A DNA stretch of 64,000 bases from Drosophila pseudoobscura. Its lineage: Eukaryota > Arthropoda > Insecta > Diptera > Drosophilidae. A program made the translations under genes and the position numbers. The notes beneath the pieces were generated by a model, which did not search any database, had not been told where the DNA came from, and worked only from the letters and a program-made list of their open reading frames with translations. Numbering within the stretch: the first letter of the stretch is position 1; every line of letters starts with the position of its first letter. Below are positions 57,701 to 64,000 of this stretch, one piece after another. The stretch lies in the NCBI RefSeq assembly GCF_009870125.1, contig NC_046683.1, forward strand, positions 46,205,869-46,269,868. Direction: 5' to 3'.

Positions 57701-58593
57701 GGTATAGGAACTTTTGAGGGTAAATAAATTAAGAGAATTATGTTTGAAAGCAATCCTCTACTATAGAGTTTTAATTATCTTAAATATGTATATGTACATT
57801 GTACATTCATATGTACGTATTCTTGTTATGTTCATTTCTATTGTTCGAAATATTAATTAGGAGTAGTGCAAAAGCCAAACCTTGGACCAATTACTTTGAA
57901 ATTAGTAGATTTTAATCTTGATTTAAAGACATTTACCAGTCCTGAATTTCGGAAGAGAGAATAGCAAACCAAGCCGTTTGAAATTCAAACCAAGCCCCAA
58001 ATCATATTCAATGGCAGTACTGAAACTCTTTTATTATGAATTTTAATCCGCAGATTTCCGGGCATTGAATGCTATTCGGGAAATGAGTAAGCACTCGAAT
58101 TTCCCTGAAGTTGAGAGCTTTCAAAATCCATCATTCCATTTGACGTTCCTTCATTCACTTATCAATATTCCCATTTCGAATGCTGAATGGTACGTTTGTA
58201 CGTGTATTCATTCCGAAATTGCTTAGTCAGAAATCGGATCTGATATTCATATAAATAATTGCAGAGCCAAAACAGATTTCGAGCTGCTTACATGGTGGCT
58301 GCCCTCAAGTGCCGGAGTTGCGGATGACTTTGATGAGGATGCAAATTTGGGCCCATAGCAGATGCTGATGTCAGCCATATGGATTTGGGCAATGATTTTT
58401 GGCATATTGCCTAGCCGGGCCATGGATTATTGTCCACCCCAGCCAGCCACTCATAAATATGCACATTTGCAGCAATGGAAAATTTGCAAATTTGCAAATG
58501 AAATGCGGCCATCAATCAGGAAAAATGGCAGCCATCCAACAAGTGGCAAGCTGCCGATTCCCATGCAACAGACACGCTGTCCGCCAGATGAAC

Positions 58594-58614
58594 AGGCAGA
58601 CAGACAGACAGACG
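58594..58614. repeat. (CAGA)n microsatellite
   Basis: Short imperfect run of CAGA/CGGA units. Confidence 0.8.
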
Positions 58615-61600
58615 GACAGGCAGACGTGGCGTATGCGCAATTTGCATGACGGTTTAATGACATTAAAGAGCACCGAATTATGCATGTGCACTCGATGTGA
58701 AAAATATCCGATAGATATGCCTGTTTTTTTCCACAAGTTTCTTGCGTGTTCTATGGCCGTACTGCCCCCCAGGGCCAAAATGGTTTGCCTATAAAACGTG
58801 TTATTGACATTGAGGCCACATGTCCATGGGAACGACTGTGACCTACATGAATAGTTGAGCAGTGGGCCAGCAGGGCTATCATTAAAATGGTTTAGTTTTG
58901 GACTGGCCTCTTCGAAGGACCCGAAAGGGTAACAGAGAAAGGCAACCAGATCCTTGGCGTGTAATTAGTTTGTGATTAATTTATTGGAGACCTTCAATTA
59001 TCCAATCATTTGTTTTAAATGAAACTCATTCGATTGTGGGGCCAAGCTTTAGGCGAATGGCGTAATAAAAGTCGGCAAGCAGTAATTAAATATAAATATA
59101 GAACTATGAACGGAATCCTAATCGAACTTTTGTATTAATTATGGAGTGAAAAACATCAATTTTGGAATAGATGGGCATTGAATCGTTCGTCTGATGGATA
59201 ATCCTCACAAATTAGCTCTGGGGCCCCACTAGAATTGGAAGACACGATTACCAGTAGACAAAACCATAATCTAATTAAAGGTCATGATGTGTAATACTGT
59301 CATTTAAGCGGCCTGTCCGCATCAAATGCGATTTGCGTAACTCGATACAGGTTAAAGGTTATGAAATGAAATTTTCCAATCTATTTTACGGTAGCCTCTC
59401 AGTCCTCGCTCAGGCCTCTCTGTCTCTCTCTCCGTCAGCTCCAGTCTGTCCTTCAGATAAATTATATTATACATAAATAACATCAGAGTGACTCGTCTGG
59501 CACCTACGAGGGGTTCAGACAGACATAGACAGTCAGACAGTCAGTCAAAGGCAGGAATTTTTGCTGTCCTTCGTTGTGGAACTGCTTGAGGAACTGGGCT
59601 GTGCCTTTTAGCATTAAATATAAATTAGAGAGGGTCCAGCTGGGGTGGAGGTTGTAGGTCAAAGGCAAGCCAGGGCCAGAACAAAAGCCAAGTACAATGT
59701 CCTTGCATGCAAATGCTGCCTTTCACAGCCAAAGGATAACAATATTGATTGTGGAATCGGCCTATATGGATAGGTGGGTTCAGTTTACCGTCTGGCTTGT
59801 CCTTTTCTGCGTTTCCCAGGACAACGGCATGACTTTGAGACTTCCTTTGAGTGTGTCCTCGGACTGTTTTCCTGTGCCTGGCTGTGTCTGACTGTCTGTC
59901 TGTCTATTTGTCTGTGTGCCATGGGCCCATTCTAATGGCTTTTTAATTGAAGCAGAGACTTCAATGAATAAATAAAAGATAGTTGCCACAGCCTTTGTTT
60001 GCTTGCCACACTCACAGTAGAGAGTCGTACACTAAAATTAAAGGAATGAAAAACATAAAAGAAAAACTGTTCAAGTTTGAAAGTCAGGAAAATGAAATTT
60101 TCTAATTGACTTAAACTTTTGCGCCATTATGAATATGGTGAGTGCCGCAGCGAAGTTTTCCCGGGCATCCCATTCCATCCCATCCCTCCACATGAGTCGG
60201 CAGCAGCAAGTGATTCCAATCCAATGAATCGCCACAAGAAGTTCAGAGTTCAAAAAGCTCTTCTCTGCCCCAATAAAAATCAAATGTGGCACACTTTCTT
60301 AGGGGGAGGGCGTTGCATGGCAAGGCATGGCATCATGATTTTGAATAGAATGAATATAAACTGCTGGCTGAAGATTTACTAAACGATATTTAGCCAAAAT
60401 AAACTTCGAATCTGTTTGTGAATGTGGGATTCCGGATGAAAGAGCAAAGATATCCTTTGATATGAATCCCTATGGAGCTCCTCCTAAGCAGTGAATCATC
60501 TGCTCTTGAGCGTTTGAGCTAAGACCTCAGCATTAAATGGCAACAATCTGAATATCCAAAGTATAGACATATAATTGCCTCTCAGTCACAGTCAAGTTGC
60601 AGCTAATTTTCACCATTCTATAATTTCAAACTATATACATAAATCCAGCAGTCAGCATCCAGCCAAGCCAATCCGTGTCAGGTTGCAGGAAATTTTGATT
60701 GGAATATTCAGGTGTAAGGCCACCTCCTTGAAGGATGTTGCCCAAGCGTATTGCTTGGTCCATGTGATACATAATTAACCAAATCGAAACGGACAAAGCT
60801 GCTCGGTTAGCCAGCAAACATAGGACTAGGCCAAAGGACTGTGACTGTGACTGGGCCCAGACTGCTGCCATTTGTTGCTGTGGAAGCACGTGTTGGTGCG
60901 GTTTCCTGCCAAAACTGTGGCATTCTGTGGTTGCCAAACCCCAAGCCAAACCCAATAGCAGCAAATACAGATACAGACAGACAGACACAGGGCCAAGAGG
61001 GGACTTTTGGCAGTTACTTTGCCTTGCCAACGGGCCCGGGCTTCGGCCACCAAAATGAAGCAAGTCATTATTGGTCGGACACTGAATGGGGATTTAAATC
61101 CGTAACTGAGATGTAATTACATCATGCATGGGTCGAGTGTCATAGTGTCCCTCTGGCTCCAGGGGCAGCCCCAGGGAATACCCACCTCCGCACCTCAGCC
61201 GCATATCGTTGCCACAAACTAAATGAGTTCTGGCCCTTTTCTTTGGTGTGTCAATTGGAATCATCTTCATTATTATCCTTCATTAACAACAAATATTTTC
61301 GCCCTTCTTATGTTTTGCTGTTGCTGTTTTTGTTGCTTTTGTTCTGTTGCTGTTTAATTACAATTTTCTATGTGATTCCACTTTGATTGGCGATTGAGGC
61401 ACAGCTGCGTGAAATGAAATTGAACAGAGGCCAGGTCGTGCCGGGTGGTCTGGCAGGACCACTACCACAATCTGCCACTTGGAATCGACTACTCCTCTGA
61501 AGCAACCGCCTCGCAGCTATTGTGGTCACTGAAATGTTGTCCGCTTTTAATTTCAAATGTACGTGACTTGTTTTAATTAGTCAGCGGGCAGAGCAGCAGC

Positions 61601-64000
61601 AGAGGCATTCGGAAATAATCTAAATTATAGGTATATACGGGTATATATTTATGCTTTTGTGTAATATACATCCGCAGCTTAATAGGTTTTCATTGTATTC
61701 TCGTATTTTGCGGTCCAATAAATGTGACAGCTCCTCTGCCATTTGTCTTCCAGACTAATCTATACCCTGGTGGAGAAGGATATTATTGCTTGGTAAAGAT
61801 GATGTCAATTTTAAATAATGATAAATGGAGATGGATAAAAATTGGATACAAATCTGCTTGTAAAATAATTCGAATCACTTTTAAAAGAGTTCTGATTTAC
61901 TTATTTGACGATTTACCGAAAATTGTTTGCGTCTTGGAGCATACTTAGGCAAATGAACTGGACAAAATGGCCCATCAAACACTTGAAGACCTGGTCCTGG
62001 ACCCACACACAAGTCTCCTTCGAAGTACCAAGCAAACAATGCATACATATACATATTACCCCCCCATGCCAGACTGTGAGGCCAGAGGCCAGAGGAGATG
62101 GACGGGGAGATTGACTTGGTCCGAGACGACTTATAATACCGGCAAATTTTCAACTACTTGGCAAGAAGTTTTCGTATAAAACGGCATAACATCGCACAAA
62201 CAGCCAATAAAAACAAGAAGCCAGCTGCATGCCGCTTGCTGCGTGCTGCATGCTGCATGAAGCATGCAACTTTCACTTGCCAAGCTGTCGATAAAGACAG
62301 CAAGCCCACCTCTCTCGCTCTTGCTGTGCACCCAGTTACGAAACTTGTTAAATAAGACTTCTAAATTCATTTGGTCCATACGCAACTTAACACCGAGAAA
62401 AACCCAAAGCGGCATCAAAAGTTTTCTACCCACAAAAAAGAAGGGCTGGCGAAGAACCAACAAACAAAAGAACAAAAAACGAAGCATGCATTAGGTAGGG
62501 TAGCCGAAGGTTCAGATACACTGGCAGATCTTCAGCTTCCTTCGAAAGTTAATGAGATTCATTATCTATCATCAATGGTGGACATTCTGTTGGATTTCAA
62601 AAGCCTAGGACTTCAAAGAGGTTCCCAAGAACTTCCACGGGAAAAAGCAAATCGGAAACATTATTCTGCGATTGCTCACCGGTTAAAATGGGTGCACAAA
62701 AAGGTTCTAGGCCCAAAGAAATGGAAGAGTGTGGCCCTTGCTATTATGTCGCTACCAAGATCTTGCCAGATCCAGACTACCCCGCCGCAAGGGTATCAAA
62801 ATGAGCGAAACACAATAAACAACTTCATCAAATGGCTGTGGCTGCAATTGCTCGCTGGCTCGTTGCTGTTGTACGAGGAGCTGTGCAAATATTTTGGGCT
62901 ATCCCGAAAGCGTAAAGAAAATAGAAAAGCCCAGAAAAGTTGGGCGCAAGGCTGCAGCTTAAATAAATAGCGCCGCGTTGGGGGCAGGGGCAGCAGTTCG
63001 AGGCAGGCAGGCTCACAATGGTCGCTTGGCCACCTAAAAGTATGCAACACTTTCTCAAGTTCCTTTCGTCCTTGCCGTCGACTCCCTGCCTGCCTCCTAC
63101 GCCTGGTTCCTTACAAGTTTTGTTTCTTGTGCATTTTCATTAAATAGTGTTGTTCGCCCCATTGTTGACGGCGCTGTACTTTGCATATTTTAACTGCTTA
63201 TGGCTTATGGCTCGTTCCGACACGCCTTCGTCATACAACCCACCATACAAAAAGGTGAGGGGCGGGGTGGTGTGGTGTGGGGCTCTGCTGCACCATCAGA
63301 ACATTGTAATAAAAAATAAACTTTCCTCTTCGGTCCTCCACTCCTGCGATGGTACATAAAACTACTTTTGTCTTTGTTAATATCATGTTCGGGCTGGCTG
63401 TCATTTGTTAACAGTTTTCCAGGGGTATATTCCTACTCGAACAAGTAGAAAGATTAGTTTCTGCTGAGCTGAAGCAGCTTGAAAACTGCTTAAATATTGA
63501 AGCTTTGAGGAAATTGCGACTCCCATTGCTTACACGGGCTGGCCTGTGGAAATCCCAAGCCATCATTGAATAATGACTGGGGAATGAAAGTTGCCGAAGA
63601 ACAAAAGCATTCGACTCAAAAAACGAAGCAATTTAAACAGATAACTATACGTACCTACAAATAAATCCGTATAAACGGTGACATCAGAGTGAAGCCATCA
63701 TTTTGAATGTAACAATAAACAAGAACAAGAAAAGTTCCACCATTTTCATTTCCATTTACTCGTCTTTCTGCCAGGAACAATCCGTGGAAAGAAGTGCATT
63801 GTTCGCGATGTAATTTGTTTCATTGCCAATTGTCTTGTCGTGTCTTGTCTCTTGACTTGCTTTTTATGACTTGGCCAACAGCGGGTTTTATGGCCCAGAC
63901 GCGAACACTCCTCTTCCCGAAAAACAACAGCGACATCAGCTGTGGCAGGATCTTCCATCTGTCTGTCTGGCTGTCTGTCCGTCTGCCGTCTGTCTTTCTG

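Larger units (their letters stand above)
54651..64000. other. Non-coding region, last part
   Basis: No gene is supported to the end of the window. It includes a CA microsatellite (54735-54763), GATGGG units (54788-54812), the palindrome ACCGACGCGTCGGT at 55520-55533 and GAGAGA at 57058-57072. Others are CCTCCTGCC/CCGCCTG units at 57209-57242, CAGA units at 58594-58614, GCATGCTGC-type units at 62226-62270 and CTGTCTGTC near 63957-64000. A 199-codon frame without stop runs at 62371-62970 but begins at TTG and has no recognisable domain. Confidence 0.5.

Noticed and set aside
1-64000. tRNA, rRNA, snRNA genes or CRISPR arrays
   Set aside because: No A/B box pair with a cloverleaf, no recognisable rRNA or snRNA sequence, and no spaced direct repeats of the CRISPR kind were seen on reading both strands.
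1-64000. Autonomous transposons or retroviral-type elements
   Set aside because: No reverse transcriptase, integrase or transposase motifs appear in any long frame; only the short dispersed module suggests mobile origin.

Overview
The window is animal nuclear DNA from a Drosophila species. The evidence is short introns with GT-AG ends, CAAAATG-type start contexts, fly core-promoter motifs, and proteins recognisable as fly Pka-C3, GXIVsPLA2, elgi, Brr2, JIL-1, Irbp18 and APP-BP1. It is not D. melanogaster: I recall Brr2 (l(3)72Ab) at 72A and JIL-1 at 68A of the same arm there, but here they are neighbours. An obscura-group species is possible but cannot be shown from the window.

Layout. 1-7.1 kb: an N-terminal exon of Pka-C3 (-) and its long non-coding upstream region. 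7.2-13 kb: a candidate small nuclear-type gene (+), a group XII-like secreted phospholipase A2 (+), the RING E3 ligase elgi (+) and an unrecognised secreted protein (+). 13-14.3 kb: non-coding DNA with a DRE site, a long hairpin and roughly 99-bp imperfect repeats. 14.4-21.2 kb: Brr2 (-), complete in six coding exons, 2142 residues. 22.4-34.6 kb: JIL-1 (-), complete in seven coding exons, 1286 residues. 35.4-39.5 kb: iodotyrosine deiodinase-like (-), a MADF-like protein (-) and Irbp18 (-), plus the first coding exon of an unrecognised + gene. 40.6-43.6 kb: APP-BP1 (+) and a very-long-chain fatty-acid elongase (-), tail to tail. 43.7-64 kb: non-coding, rich in simple repeats, with one membrane-protein-like open frame at 46.6-46.85 kb.

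Most genes are housekeeping or chromatin and RNA genes: U5 snRNP helicase, histone H3 kinase, ubiquitin and NEDD8 enzymes. Their promoters carry the fly housekeeping motifs 1, 5 and 6 and DRE rather than TATA. The elongase and the unidentified + gene have TATA-like boxes.

The main unexplained structure is a dispersed module of about 290 bp directly upstream of Brr2, JIL-1 and APP-BP1, in the same orientation relative to each gene. Each copy has an array of GGTATATTT-like units next to the gene, preceded in two copies by a motif 1 site. A 140-200 bp core follows, with TTAACCC and GGGTTAA ends in two copies, and then a shared 30-bp tail. Related arrays lie upstream of elgi and beyond the JIL-1 promoter.
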